Part shown: positions 25,346 through 35,300 of the stretch, in pieces
Layout: each line of letters starts with the position of its first letter
Position numbering within the stretch: position 1 is the stretch's first letter
DNA from: Pseudothauera rhizosphaerae
GTDB lineage: Bacteria > Pseudomonadota > Gammaproteobacteria > Burkholderiales > Rhodocyclaceae
DNA length: 64,000 nt
Reading direction: 5' to 3'
NCBI RefSeq assembly: GCF_004801305.1
Contig: NZ_SSOD01000003.1
Span: 124,001-188,000, forward strand
Notes under the pieces: model-generated
The model's input: only the letters and a program-made list of their open reading frames with translations
The model's database searches: none
Told to the model about the DNA's origin: nothing
Program-made: the position numbers and the translations under genes

Positions 25346-28300
25346 TCAGGCATGGGCCTGCCCTGTGCCGCCGCCGCGCGGGCGGTAGGCGACATAGTAG
25401 AGCAGGGGGATGACGACCAGCGTGAGCAGCGTGGATACCAGGATGCCGGAGATCAGCGCGATCGCCAGGCCGTTGAAGATCGGGTCGTCGAGGATGAAGA
25501 AGGCACCCAGCATGGCCGCCAGCGCGGTCAGCGCGATGGGCTGGGCGCGGATGATCGCCGACTGCACGATGGCCCGTTCCAGCGCCACGCCACGGGTCTG
25601 CTGCAGGCGGATGAAGTCCACCAGCAGGATGGAGTTGCGCACGATGATGCCGGCCAGCGCGATCATGCCGATCATGCTGGTGGCGGTGAACGGCGCGTGC
25701 AGCAGCGCGTGGCCGGGCAGGATGCCGATCAGCGTCAGCGGGATCGGCGCCATGATGACCAGCGGCATCAGGTAGGAGCCGAAGTGCGCCACCACCAGCA
25801 GGTAGATCAGCAGCAGCCCGACGGCATAGGCGGCGCCCATGTCGCGGAAGGTCTCGTAGGTGATCTGCCATTCGCCGTCCCACTTGACGGCGTATTCGCG
25901 CCAGGGGTCCTGGGGCTGGCGGATGAAGTACTCGCCCAGCGCGCCGCCGTTGGGGGTGGGCAGGGCGAGCAGTTCGCCGCGCATCGCGAACATGCCGTAC
26001 AAGGGGCTGTCCACCGTGCCGGCCATGTCGGCGGTCACATATTCGACCGGCAGCAGATCCTTGTGGAAGGCCGGCTGTTCGCGCAGGGCATCGCCGATGC
26101 GCACCACCTCGCCCACCGGCACCAGGCTACCTGAGGCGGCACGCACCGGCAGTTGCAGCAGTGCCGCCAGGTCGCCATGCGCCTGCGGCGGCAGTTGCAG
26201 CCAGGCCGGCGCCGGGTAGCGGCTGCCGTCGTGCACATAGGTGGCCGCCGCGCCGCCCAGGCCGGCCTGCAGCGCCCGCACCGCCTCGGCCTGCGCCACG
26301 CCCAGCGCGGCGGCCTTGCGGCGGTCCACCTGCAGCAGGATGCGCGGCGCGGCGCTGGCCGTGCTGTCGTCCACGTCTTCCACCCCTGCGGTGCGTTCGA
26401 ACACACCGCGCACCGTGCGTGCGAGTTCGCGCCGGCCGTCGGCGTCCGGCCCGTAGATCTCGGCGACGATGGGGGCCTGCACCGGCGGGCCGGGCGGCAC
26501 TTCGACGATCTTGACGTTGGCGCCGTGGCGCGCGCCGATGGCCTGCAGCGGCGCGCGCAGGCGGGTGGCGATGGCGTGGCTCTGCTCGCTGCGCGCCGAC
26601 TTGGGCTGCAGATTGACCTGGAGGTCGCCCACCGCGCCGCCGCTGCGCAGGTTGTACTGGCGCACCAGGCCGTTGAAGTTGATGGGCGCGGCGGTGCCCG
26701 CGTAGGCCTGGTAGTCGCTGACCTCCGGCACCGCGGCCAGATGCGCGCCCAGTTCGCGCAGCACCGCGGCGGTCTTCTCCAGCGGCGTGCCCTCGGGCAT
26801 GTCCACCACCACCTGGATCTCCGACTTGTTGTCGAAGGGCAGCATCTTCAGCAGCACCAGCCCGGTGACCGGCAGCACCAGCGAGGCCGCGATCAGCAGC
26901 ACCACCGCGAGCCCGAGCAGCCGGCGGTTGCGCGGGCCGCGGCGTTCGTCCAGCAGCGGATCGAAGATGCGGTGGAACAAGCGCGCCAGCCAAGGCCGAG
27001 GGGCAGCGCCGTCGGGGGCGGCGCCTTCATGCGCCGTGGCGTGGGCGCCGGCGGGCACTTCGCGCATCCACAGGCGCGCCAGCCAGGGGGTGACGGTGAA
27101 GGCGATCGCCAGCGACAGCAGCATGCCCATGCTGGCGTTGATCGGGATGGGGCTCATGTAAGGGCCCATCAGGCCGCTGACGAAGGCCATCGGCAGCAGC
27201 GCGGCGATCACCGTGAAGGTCGCCAGGATGGTGGGGCCGCCCACCTCGTCCACCGCGGCGGGAATGATTTCGGCGAGCGGCCGGGCGGGGTGCAGGTGCT
27301 GGTGGCGGTGGATGTTCTCCACCACCACGATGGCGTCGTCCACCAGGATGCCGATGGAGAAGATCAGCGCGAACAGCGACACGCGGTTGAGGGTGAAGCC
27401 CCAGGCCCAGGAGGCGAACAGGGTCACGGTCAGGGTCAGCAGCACGGCGATGCCGACGATGGCCGCCTCGCGCCGCCCCAGCGCGAAGAACACCAGCGCC
27501 ACCACCGAGGCGGTGGCGAACAGCAGCTTCTGGATCAGTTGGCGCGCCTTGTCGTCGGCGGTGGCACCGTAGTTGCGCGTTTCGGCCACCTGCACGGCGT
27601 CGGGGATCACCGTGCCCTTGAGGCTCTCCACCCGTTCCATCAGGCGGTTGGCGACGTCGATGGCATTCTCGCCGGGCTTCTTGCTGATCGCCAGCGTCAC
27701 CGCCGGGTATTCGGCCGGCCGTTCGCCGGTGGTGCCGTGCCAGACGTAGCTGGCCGCGGGCGGCGGGCCGAGGCGCACCTCGGCCACGTCGCCGAGCAGT
27801 ACCGGGTGGCCGTCGTGCGCGCCCACCACCAGTTCGGCCACGTCGCGGGCGTCCTGCAGGAAGGCGCCGGTGTCCACCTGGATGGCCTGGTTGCCGGTGA
27901 GCAGTTCGCCCACCGGCCCGCCCGCATTGGCGGCCTGCAGCGCCTGGTGCAGTTCGCCCACGCTGACGCCGTGGCTGCGCAGGCGCGCCGGATCGAGCTG
28001 CACCAGCACCGCGCGGCCGGGGCCGCCGATGGTCCACACCTCGCGCGTGCCCGGCACGCGCTTGAGTTCCGCCTCGATGCTGTGCGCGATGCGCGCCAGA
28101 TCGTAGGCCCCCTGGTCCGGCGCGGCGGTGAACAGCGTCAGGCTGACGATGGGCACGTCGTCGATGCCGCGCGGCTTGGCGATCGGCGGCAGCACGCCCA
28201 GGCCGGCGGGCAGCCAGTCGGCATGCGAATCGAGGGCGTCGTGCAGGCGCACCAGCGCTTCGGTGCGCGGAACGCCGACTTCGAACTGCACGGTCAGCAG

Positions 28301-28603
28301 CGCCTGTCCGGGGTAGGAGGCGGAGGTGACGTGTTCCACCCCCGCCATGCCGGCGAGCACCTGTTCGGCGGGGGAGGCGACCATCTGCTCGACCTCGCGC
28401 ACCGAGGCGCCGGGGAAGGCGACCATCACGCTGGCCATGGTGACGTCGATTTGCGGTTCTTCCTCGCGCGGCGTCACCAGCATGGCGAACAGCCCCATCA
28501 GCAGCCCGAGCAGGGCCAGCAGGGGGGTGATCCGCGCGGCCTGGAAGGCGGCGGCGATGCGGCCGGAGAGACCCTGGCCGGTGCCGTGTTCTGCGGTGCT
28601 CAA
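25346..28603 (-). CDS. RND-family efflux pump, inner-membrane subunit
   Basis: 1085-residue AcrB-type proton-driven transporter. The first span is 'ARITPLLALLGLLMGLFAML'. 'FPGASVREVEQMVASPAEQ' is the porter-domain start. The TM4 proton-relay motif reads 'GILVDDAIVVVENI' with both aspartates. Further spans near 'MAFVSGLMGPYMSP' and in the C-terminal third complete the 12-span plan. It is most similar in style to the acriflavine/multidrug branch rather than CusA. Substrate unknown. It belongs to the operon adaptor-pump-DUF2892-TolC. Confidence 0.92.
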   Translation of the reverse strand: MSTAEHGTGQGLSGRIAAAFQAARITPLLALLGLLMGLFAMLVTPREEEPQIDVTMASVMVAFPGASVREVEQMVASPAEQVLAGMAGVEHVTSASYPGQALLTVQFEVGVPRTEALVRLHDALDSHADWLPAGLGVLPPIAKPRGIDDVPIVSLTLFTAAPDQGAYDLARIAHSIEAELKRVPGTREVWTIGGPGRAVLVQLDPARLRSHGVSVGELHQALQAANAGGPVGELLTGNQAIQVDTGAFLQDARDVAELVVGAHDGHPVLLGDVAEVRLGPPPAASYVWHGTTGERPAEYPAVTLAISKKPGENAIDVANRLMERVESLKGTVIPDAVQVAETRNYGATADDKARQLIQKLLFATASVVALVFFALGRREAAIVGIAVLLTLTVTLFASWAWGFTLNRVSLFALIFSIGILVDDAIVVVENIHRHQHLHPARPLAEIIPAAVDEVGGPTILATFTVIAALLPMAFVSGLMGPYMSPIPINASMGMLLSLAIAFTVTPWLARLWMREVPAGAHATAHEGAAPDGAAPRPWLARLFHRIFDPLLDERRGPRNRRLLGLAVVLLIAASLVLPVTGLVLLKMLPFDNKSEIQVVVDMPEGTPLEKTAAVLRELGAHLAAVPEVSDYQAYAGTAAPINFNGLVRQYNLRSGGAVGDLQVNLQPKSARSEQSHAIATRLRAPLQAIGARHGANVKIVEVPPGPPVQAPIVAEIYGPDADGRRELARTVRGVFERTAGVEDVDDSTASAAPRILLQVDRRKAAALGVAQAEAVRALQAGLGGAAATYVHDGSRYPAPAWLQLPPQAHGDLAALLQLPVRAASGSLVPVGEVVRIGDALREQPAFHKDLLPVEYVTADMAGTVDSPLYGMFAMRGELLALPTPNGGALGEYFIRQPQDPWREYAVKWDGEWQITYETFRDMGAAYAVGLLLIYLLVVAHFGSYLMPLVIMAPIPLTLIGILPGHALLHAPFTATSMIGMIALAGIIVRNSILLVDFIRLQQTRGVALERAIVQSAIIRAQPIALTALAAMLGAFFILDDPIFNGLAIALISGILVSTLLTLVVIPLLYYVAYRPRGGGTGQAHA

Positions 28604-28614
28604 GCCGGACCCCC

Positions 28615-29658
28615 TCAGCGGCGCAGCCGCGCCGCGGCCTGCGGGTCCAGTACTACGGCGTCGCCGGCATCGACGCCGGCGAGCACTTCCACCAGGTCCC
28701 CGTGCTCGGCGCCCAGCCGCACCTGGCGCAACAGCGGACGCTGCTGCGCATCCAGTACATACAGCCCGGTCATTTCCGCGCGGCGCACGACGGCCTGGCG
28801 CGGCACCAGCACGGCGGCACGCGGCACGGCACCCGGCAGCCAGACGCGGGCGTAGCTGCCGGGCGCCACCACCCCGGCCGCGGGCGGCAGCGCCAGCCGC
28901 AGCCGCACCGTATGGCTGCGCGCATCGAGCGTGGGCAGCACTTCCACGGCGGTGGGGGAGAGCATACGGCCATCGGGCAGTTCCAGTTCGATGTCCTGTG
29001 CCGCGGCGTCGGCCGGCAGGGCGCCCTGCGGCACGTCGGCGACCACGCGCAGCGCATCGGGGGCGAACAGCGCCAGCAGCGGGCTGCCGGGCATGGCCAT
29101 GTCGCCGGTTTCCACCGGCACCTCGGCGACGATGGCGTCGAAGGGCGCCCGCAGCACGAAGAGCCCGGCCTGGGTGCCCGCCGCGTCCGCCGCGGCCTGC
29201 TGCGCCCTGGCCTGGGCGGCGGCGGACTTGTACTGCGCCTCGGCGCGCTCCAGCGCCGCCTGGCTGATGTACTGTTTCTCGAACAGGCGCTGCTGGCGCT
29301 CGAACTCGCTGCGGGCGGCGGCCAGCATCGCGACGGCGGCGTCGGTCTGCGCGGCGCTGGCCACTGCGGTCTTCCCCGCCACGCGGCTGTCGATGTGCAC
29401 CAGTTCCTGGCCCGCCACCACCCGGTCGCCAGCCTTCACGTGCAGCGCGGTGATCGTGCCGGCCACCTGCGCGGCCACCGTGGCGCTGCGCACGGCCTCC
29501 ACGCGGCCGGCATGGGCGGTAGCGGCACCGGCGTCGGCCGCATGGGCGGATACCGTTTCAAGTGCGGCCGCCCCGTCGGGCGGGCTGGCCAGTACAGGCT
29601 GCAGCGGGAGGCAGGTGGCCGACAGCAGCATCAGGACCGGGATTGTCTGGCGGAGCAT
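28615..29658 (-). CDS. RND efflux periplasmic adaptor (membrane-fusion protein)
   Basis: 347-residue adaptor. The signal peptide 'MLRQTIPVLMLLSATCLPL' ends near 'VLA-SP'. The lipoyl half-motifs are 'VAGTITALHVKAGDRVVAGQ' and 'LRAPFDAIVAEVPVETGDMA'. A coiled-coil hairpin between them is rich in Ala, Gln and Glu, and a beta-barrel domain follows. The frame continues far upstream without a stop but crosses the divergent ttrS gene, so the start at 29658 is chosen because it opens a proper signal peptide. It is the first gene of the efflux operon. The spacer to ttrS contains the candidate TtrR box. Confidence 0.88.
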   Translation of the reverse strand: MLRQTIPVLMLLSATCLPLQPVLASPPDGAAALETVSAHAADAGAATAHAGRVEAVRSATVAAQVAGTITALHVKAGDRVVAGQELVHIDSRVAGKTAVASAAQTDAAVAMLAAARSEFERQQRLFEKQYISQAALERAEAQYKSAAAQARAQQAAADAAGTQAGLFVLRAPFDAIVAEVPVETGDMAMPGSPLLALFAPDALRVVADVPQGALPADAAAQDIELELPDGRMLSPTAVEVLPTLDARSHTVRLRLALPPAAGVVAPGSYARVWLPGAVPRAAVLVPRQAVVRRAEMTGLYVLDAQQRPLLRQVRLGAEHGDLVEVLAGVDAGDAVVLDPQAAARLRR

Positions 29659-29782
29659 GGGCGTGCTTTGTGCGCGGGCGCGCGGGATGGATGGTGGGGG
29701 AGCCTCGCGGGCTGGAGGTCTCATCTGTTTGTTGATGGGCATAATTATATAAGTAAGTTCTAATTTAATGTACAAACCACCG

Positions 29783-29799
29783 TAGATGGTTCTACCTAT
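29783..29799. promoter_or_regulatory. Candidate TtrR box 1 (ttrS / efflux operon spacer)
   Basis: TAGATGGTTCTACCTAT, with GGT-N3-ACC dyad symmetry. It matches 16 of 17 bases at 37442-37458 upstream of ttrB. It lies 114 bases before the ttrS start and 125 bases before the adaptor start, next to an AT-rich stretch (29735-29775). Confidence 0.65.
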
Positions 29800-29913
29800 T
29801 GCCCGGGCGCGTTCAAGTGGGTGGAATTGGCAAGAAGTGCCGCCGCTGCCACCCGGCATGCGCGGCGCCGTGGTCGGCGCGGTGGCAATCCGAACCTTTA
29901 CAATGCCTGCGCA

Positions 29914-31692
29914 ATGCCCGTTCTCTTTCGTCGATCGCTCCGTGCCGGCTTGCTTCCCGCGCTTCTCGCGCTGGGCCTGTTCTGCATGCCGTTCCATGTC
30001 CAGGCGGCGACGGTGCGCATCGGTGTGCTCGCCTTTCTCGGCGCGGAAACGGCCGTCGAATCCTGGCAGCCGGTGCTCGCCCACCTGCAGGCCCGGCTGC
30101 CGGAACACCGCTTCGAGCTGGTGCCGCTGGATCATCACGGCATGCTTGCGAGCGCCGAACGGGGCGAGCTGGAATTCATCATCACCAACCCCGGGTATTA
30201 CGTCGAACTCGAAGCTGAGTTGGGCGCCAGCCGCATCCTTACCCTGGCCTTCAGCGAAGGCAGGCCGGACCGGGCCATAGGCTCGGCGGTGGTGGTGCCG
30301 AAGGAGATGGCGGACATCTCCCGCCTGGAGGATCTGCGCGGCAAGCGCGTGGCGCTGGTGTCCCGCGAGGCTTTCGGCGGCTTCCGGGTGCTGTGGCGGG
30401 AACTGGACGGGGCCGGCATCGATCCGGAAGGCGCCTTCCGCTCCTGGGTGGAGGTGGGTTTCCCCATGCACGGGGTGTTCGATGCGGTGCTGGACGGCCG
30501 CGCCGATTTCGGCATCGTGCGCGCCTGCCTGCTGGAATCCATGCCCGAATACGCGGCGCGCCTGCGGGTGGTGGCGCCGCGGAACGAGCCGGATTTCCCC
30601 TGCGCCACCACCTCCCGCCTGTACCCGGACTGGCCCATCGCCACCCTGCGCCACACGTCCGCATCGCTGGCGAAAAGCGTGGCGGTGGCGCTGCTGTCCA
30701 TGCCGCCGGCTGCCAACGGCCTGTCCTGGTCGGTGCCGGCGGACTACCAGTCGGTGCACGAACTCTTCCGCGAACTGCAGATCGGCCCCTACGCCTACCT
30801 GCGCGCGCCCACGCTGATGGCGCTGGCCGAGCGCTACTGGCCCTGGGTGGCGCTGCTGATGACCGCGGTGGCGGGGTGGGTCATCTACACGGTGCGGGTG
30901 GAGCACCTGGTGCATGTGCGCACCCAGGCGCTGACCGCGGCCCTGGACGAACGCCGGGCCATCGAGGCGCGCATGCGCGCCAACCAGGAGCAGGTGGACC
31001 ACCTGACCCGCCTGTCGGTGCTGGGGGAGCTGTCCGGCACCCTGGCCCACGAACTCAACCAGCCCCTGGCCACCATCGGCAACTACGCCCAGAGCGTGCT
31101 GCGCCGGGCCGACGCGGGCCGCCTCACGGAAGAGGCCAGCCGCGAGGCAGCGGGGGAGATCGCCGAGCAGGCCGAGCGGGCCGCGGCCATCCTCGCGCGC
31201 ATCCGCGCCTTCGCCAAGAAGCGCGCCGGCCAGCGCGAACGGCGCAATCCGCGGGAGGTGGTGGTGGAGGCCGTCGCCCTGTTCCGCGGCATGCTGGCCC
31301 AGGCGCCGGACGTGGTGCTGGACGACCGCCTGCCGGCGGGCAGGGCGGTAGATATGGACGCCCTGCAGATCCAGCAGGTGGTGCTCAACCTGCTCAAGAA
31401 CGGCTACGATGCCTGCCGCGGCCTCGGCCCCGGGCGCTGCCGGCTGGAAGTGGCGCTGGCCATCGTGGACGGCAGCCTGCGTATCGCCGTGCGCGACCAT
31501 GGCCCCGGCCTCGATGCGGCGGTCCAGGGGCGCCTGTTCGAACCCTTCCTGAGTACCAAGCCGGATGGCCTGGGGCTGGGCCTGTCCATCTGCAAGACCA
31601 TCGCCGAGGCCCACGGCGGCCGGCTGGAAGCGCGCGTGGCCGGGGACGGCCCCGGCATGGTGTTCACCCTGAGCATTCCCGCCCATGACTGA
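29914..31692 (+). CDS. ttrS: Tetrathionate sensor histidine kinase TtrS
   Basis: 592-residue sensor. A signal-like 'LRAGLLPALLALGLFCMPF' precedes a PhnD/TtrS-type periplasmic binding domain (about residues 25-300, starting 'ATVRIGVLAFLGAETAVESW'). One membrane span 'WVALLMTAVAGWVIYTV' follows near 310-328. The HisKA box has the phosphorylated H379 in 'GTLAHELNQPLA', and the HATPase has 'NLLKNGYDA' and 'GLGLGLSI'. In Salmonella TtrS senses tetrathionate and activates TtrR. The ATG at 29914 is chosen because it gives the leader. The upstream extension is Arg-rich and unlikely. It overlaps ttrR by 8 bases. Confidence 0.9.
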   Translation: MPVLFRRSLRAGLLPALLALGLFCMPFHVQAATVRIGVLAFLGAETAVESWQPVLAHLQARLPEHRFELVPLDHHGMLASAERGELEFIITNPGYYVELEAELGASRILTLAFSEGRPDRAIGSAVVVPKEMADISRLEDLRGKRVALVSREAFGGFRVLWRELDGAGIDPEGAFRSWVEVGFPMHGVFDAVLDGRADFGIVRACLLESMPEYAARLRVVAPRNEPDFPCATTSRLYPDWPIATLRHTSASLAKSVAVALLSMPPAANGLSWSVPADYQSVHELFRELQIGPYAYLRAPTLMALAERYWPWVALLMTAVAGWVIYTVRVEHLVHVRTQALTAALDERRAIEARMRANQEQVDHLTRLSVLGELSGTLAHELNQPLATIGNYAQSVLRRADAGRLTEEASREAAGEIAEQAERAAAILARIRAFAKKRAGQRERRNPREVVVEAVALFRGMLAQAPDVVLDDRLPAGRAVDMDALQIQQVVLNLLKNGYDACRGLGPGRCRLEVALAIVDGSLRIAVRDHGPGLDAAVQGRLFEPFLSTKPDGLGLGLSICKTIAEAHGGRLEARVAGDGPGMVFTLSIPAHD

Positions 31693-32317
31693 CCGCAGCC
31701 CGCAGACCATACACATCGTGGACGACGACGCGGCCTTCCGCCGTTCGCTCGTCTTCCTGCTCGAATCCGTGGGCTGGCAGGCCGTGGCCCACGCCTCGGC
31801 GGAGGATTTCCTGGCGAGCTGCGGCGACGACTGCGCCGGCCTGGCCTGCCTGGTGCTGGACATCCGCATGCCCATGATGAGCGGGCTGGAACTGCAGCAG
31901 CGCCTGGCACAGCGCGGATGGACGGTGCCGGTGGTGTTCATCACCGGCCACGGGGACGTGGAACTGGCGGTGCAGGCCATGAAGCACGGCGCCAGCGACT
32001 TCCTGGAAAAGCCTTTCCGGGATCAGGCCCTCATCGACGCGGTGACGGCTGCGGTGCGCAAGGGCAACAGCGAGCGGGCCGACGCCGCACGGCGCGAGGA
32101 GGCCGCCGCCGTGCTGGCGCGCCTGTCGCCGCGGGAGAGCGAGGTCGCCCGCCTGGTGGCCCTGGGCCTGCCCAACAAGGTCGTAGCCCGGGAGCTGGAC
32201 ATCAGCGAGAAGACGGTGCACGTGCATCGCCAGCACGTGATGGACAAGACCGGACTGGGCAGCGCCGCCGAACTGGCCCGCCTGATGCTGCGGGCGGACC
32301 CCCACGCGCTGGACTGA
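31685..32317 (+). CDS. ttrR: Response regulator TtrR (FixJ type)
   Basis: 210-residue regulator. The receiver domain has 'HIVDDDAAFRRSLVFLLESV', phospho-acceptor D59 in 'LVLDIRMPMMSG' and 'FLEKPFRDQALID'. The LuxR-type helix-turn-helix is 'LSPRESEVARLVALGLPNKVV', then 'ISEKTVHVHRQHVM'. It is the partner of TtrS, and its start lies within the 3' end of ttrS. It likely binds the 17-bp boxes upstream of ttrS and ttrB. It is convergent with ttrA, with a GC-rich hairpin in the 38-base gap. Confidence 0.9.
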   Translation: MTDRSPQTIHIVDDDAAFRRSLVFLLESVGWQAVAHASAEDFLASCGDDCAGLACLVLDIRMPMMSGLELQQRLAQRGWTVPVVFITGHGDVELAVQAMKHGASDFLEKPFRDQALIDAVTAAVRKGNSERADAARREEAAAVLARLSPRESEVARLVALGLPNKVVARELDISEKTVHVHRQHVMDKTGLGSAAELARLMLRADPHALD

Positions 32318-32324
32318 TCGCCCA

Positions 32325-32348
32325 CGGGGCGTACCGCAGCACGCCCCG
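32325..32348. terminator. GC-rich hairpin between convergent ttrR and ttrA
   Basis: CGGGGCGT (32325-32332) and ACGCCCCG (32341-32348) form a perfect 8-bp stem with an 8-base loop. There is no T-tract, so intrinsic termination is uncertain. The convergent position favours a termination or protection role. Confidence 0.35.
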
Positions 32349-32355
32349 CCCTGCG

Positions 32356-35300
32356 TCAGGCCTTTTCCAGCCGGGCCGGCAGCCCGTTGCGCACCGAGGT
32401 GCCGGACACCGCGTCCACCCAGACGTTGCGCCCGCCGCGGGTGGGGTCCACCAGGCCGAGATCGTTGATGTTGATGCCTGCCGCCAGTTGCGGCCGGTCC
32501 GGCTGGCTCTGCCCGCCAATACGGTGGGGCCGCGCTCCCAGTTCCCGGTGGCCGAAGCCGTGCTCCACCGCGACCACGCCGCGCATCACGCCGTGGTGTA
32601 CCAGCACCGTGCACTTCACCCGCCCGCCGGGGGTGGCGAGCCAGGCCTGGTCCCCGGTCGCCAGTTCCCGCGCCGCCGCATCCTCCGGATGCACGACGAG
32701 GGCGTTTTCCGGGTGCAGGCCGGTGATGGGGGTGGCGATGCTGTGGGCGCTCTGCAGGGCGGACTTGAAGCTCATGGCCAGCAGCGGCCAGTCCGATTCC
32801 GTATGGACGGCGCGCATGGGCGTGCCGTCGGCGAAGGCCGGCTCCTGCCAGGTGGCGCAGCCGGAATAGCGCTTGCCGGTGAGGGCGTTCTTGGCGCCGC
32901 CCACGTGTTCGCTCCATATCCACAGGGGCTTGGCGAAGCGCTGGGCCTGCCATTCCGGGTTGTTCGCGTCCTGGGCCTGGTTCGCCGGCTGGTAGCGTCC
33001 GCCGCGGGTGTAGAGCAGGGCGACCTTGCGCCATTCCTCGGGCTTGAGCACCGCTTCCAGCGCGGGGCGGATGCGGGCCACGCCGGTGAGCGCCATGTCC
33101 TCGTCGCTGGCGTCGGCCACTGGCTGGCCGGCGTAGGCCGCGTTGGCGCCGGCGCGCAGGTACCAGTCCTCCGGGCGCTCCAGGGGCAGGCGGTTGCCCT
33201 CCGCGTCCGCCAGCCCTTCGGGGCCGAAGCCGGGCAGGTCCATGGCGCGGGCCAGGGCGAAGACGAAGGTTTCCATGCAGATGGGCTGGCCGTCGGGGGT
33301 CTTGGCCAGGCGGGGTTCGACGACCGGCCAGCGGGCGGTCAGCATCTTGGTGGGCACGCCGTTCCAGGCCGTGGTCCAGCCCCAGCTTTCGTACATGAGC
33401 GTGTCCGGGACGATGTAGTCCGCGTAGGCATTGCTCTCGTTGATGAGGGGGTCGATGGAGATGATGAGCGGCAGCTTCTGCGGATCGGCCAAATCCTTGC
33501 CGAAGCGCTCTTTCAGCCCCGGAATACCGTACACCGGATTGGCCATCCACAGCACCAGGGCCTTGAGGCCGTAGGGATAGCCCTCGAAGGCGCTGGAGAA
33601 GAATTCCGTGGCCAAGCCGGGGGCGCCCGGGAACCATTGGTCCCGCGCCGGATAGGCTTTGCCCTCGTCTCGCTTCCTGGCGAACTCGGCGGTGCGCTCG
33701 TAGGGGACGTTGCGGCCCAGGGGCGTGCCCTTGGGCTGGATCTTGCCGGGGAAGTTCACCAGGTCGTAGCGGGGGCCGGCCGCCACATGGGGGAAGCCGC
33801 CGCCGTTCATGGCGAAGCCGCCCTTCCAGTTGAGGTTGCCGATGAGGGCGTTGAGGGTGACCACGGCGTAGGCGTTGTAGAAGCCGGCACCGGACATCAT
33901 GCCGCCGTGGGCCACCGCGCAGGCGCGCCGGCCGTGGCTGGAGAACTCGTCCGCCAGCCCGGTGATGACTTCCACCGGCACGCCGCAGGCGGCGGCGTAT
34001 TCGTCCAGGGTCTTCGCCAGGGCCGATTCCCGCAGCAGGGCGTAACCCGTGCGCACCCGTACCGCCTTGCCGCCCAGATCCACGGTGCTGTCCACGTCCA
34101 GGGGCGCGGGGGCGGTGGCCGTGGACACGGGCAGGGGGCGGCCGTCCTCGCCCATGACCAGATAGGGGTCGGCCTCGCCGAGCGTTCCTTGCCTTCCGGC
34201 AGCGAGGCCGATGTCCGAGCCGCGCAGGCAGCGGCCGTCCCGCGGGTGGCCCGGTTCGGCGATCACCAGCCAGCTCGCGGTGGTGAAGGAGGGTTCGCCG
34301 CGGGCTTCGGCCACCGCCAGGCTGGGGTTGGCGAGGTAGGCGGTGTGCACCCGGCCGTTCTCGAACAGCCAGCGCATCATGGCCATGACCAGGGCGCCGT
34401 CCGTGCCCGGCCGGATCGGCACCCAGCGCCCCCGTTCGGCGGCGGCGCGGTTGTCCGCATTGGTGAGCACCGGGTCCACCACCACGTATTCCAGCCGCCC
34501 GTCGGTGCGGCCGTGGGCCAGCATCTTGCCGGTGCGCTTGAAGGGGTTGCCGGCGTTGCCCGGCGCGGTGCCGATGAAGAGGACGAATTCCGCGTTGGCC
34601 AGATCCGGCTTGGCGTGGGGCATGGCGCGGTGGTCGCCGAACAGGGCGCCGGAGCCGGAGCGGTAGGCGCCGCCGCAGTAGGAGCCGTGGCCCACGTAGT
34701 TCTGCGTGCCGTAGGCCTGCTGCCAGAAGCGCCGGCCCAGGAGGTCGCGGCCGTCATTGACGCTGACGATGTGGCCCACCTGGTTCACCCGCGGGCCGTA
34801 GGCCGGGTTGTCCGGGTCGATGGGGGTCTTCAGGTCGCGCAGGGCGCGCAGGCCGTCCACGTGGCCCTCGCCGAAAAGGTCGCCGCCTTCCACCACTTCC
34901 TTCACCAGTTGTTCGAAGGAGATGGGTTCCCATTGGCCGGAATTGCGCGGCCCTACCCGCTTCAGGGGCGTCAGTACGCGGAAGGGGGAATCGATCTGGG
35001 CCAGGGCCGCGTTGCCGCGTCCGCAGGTGGTGGAGCGCCCGGCCAGGCCCTTGTCCTGGAAGCGGGACAGGGCGACGAAGCTTTCCTTCACCGTGGCCTT
35101 CATGGGCAGATGGGGTTCGGTGGAGAGCGGGCTGTAAGGGTTGCCGCCTACGCGCAGGATCTTGCCGGTGGCCTTGTCGATGCGCACCCGCACCCCGCAC
35201 AGGGTGGTACAGCCCATGCAGCCGGTGTAGCTCACCTGTTGATCGGGGTTGGGGGTGAGTTCGCCGGTGGCCGGGTCCACCCGGAACTCGGGTTCCAGCC

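Noticed and set aside
29733..29746. FNR-type box upstream of ttrS (TTGATGGGCATAAT)
   Set aside because: The right half-site has two mismatches to ATCAA. The match is too weak in an AT-rich stretch.
28615..31980. 1121-codon minus-strand frame that would extend the efflux adaptor upstream
   Set aside because: The extension is antisense to ttrS/ttrR. The adaptor's signal peptide sets the start at 29658.
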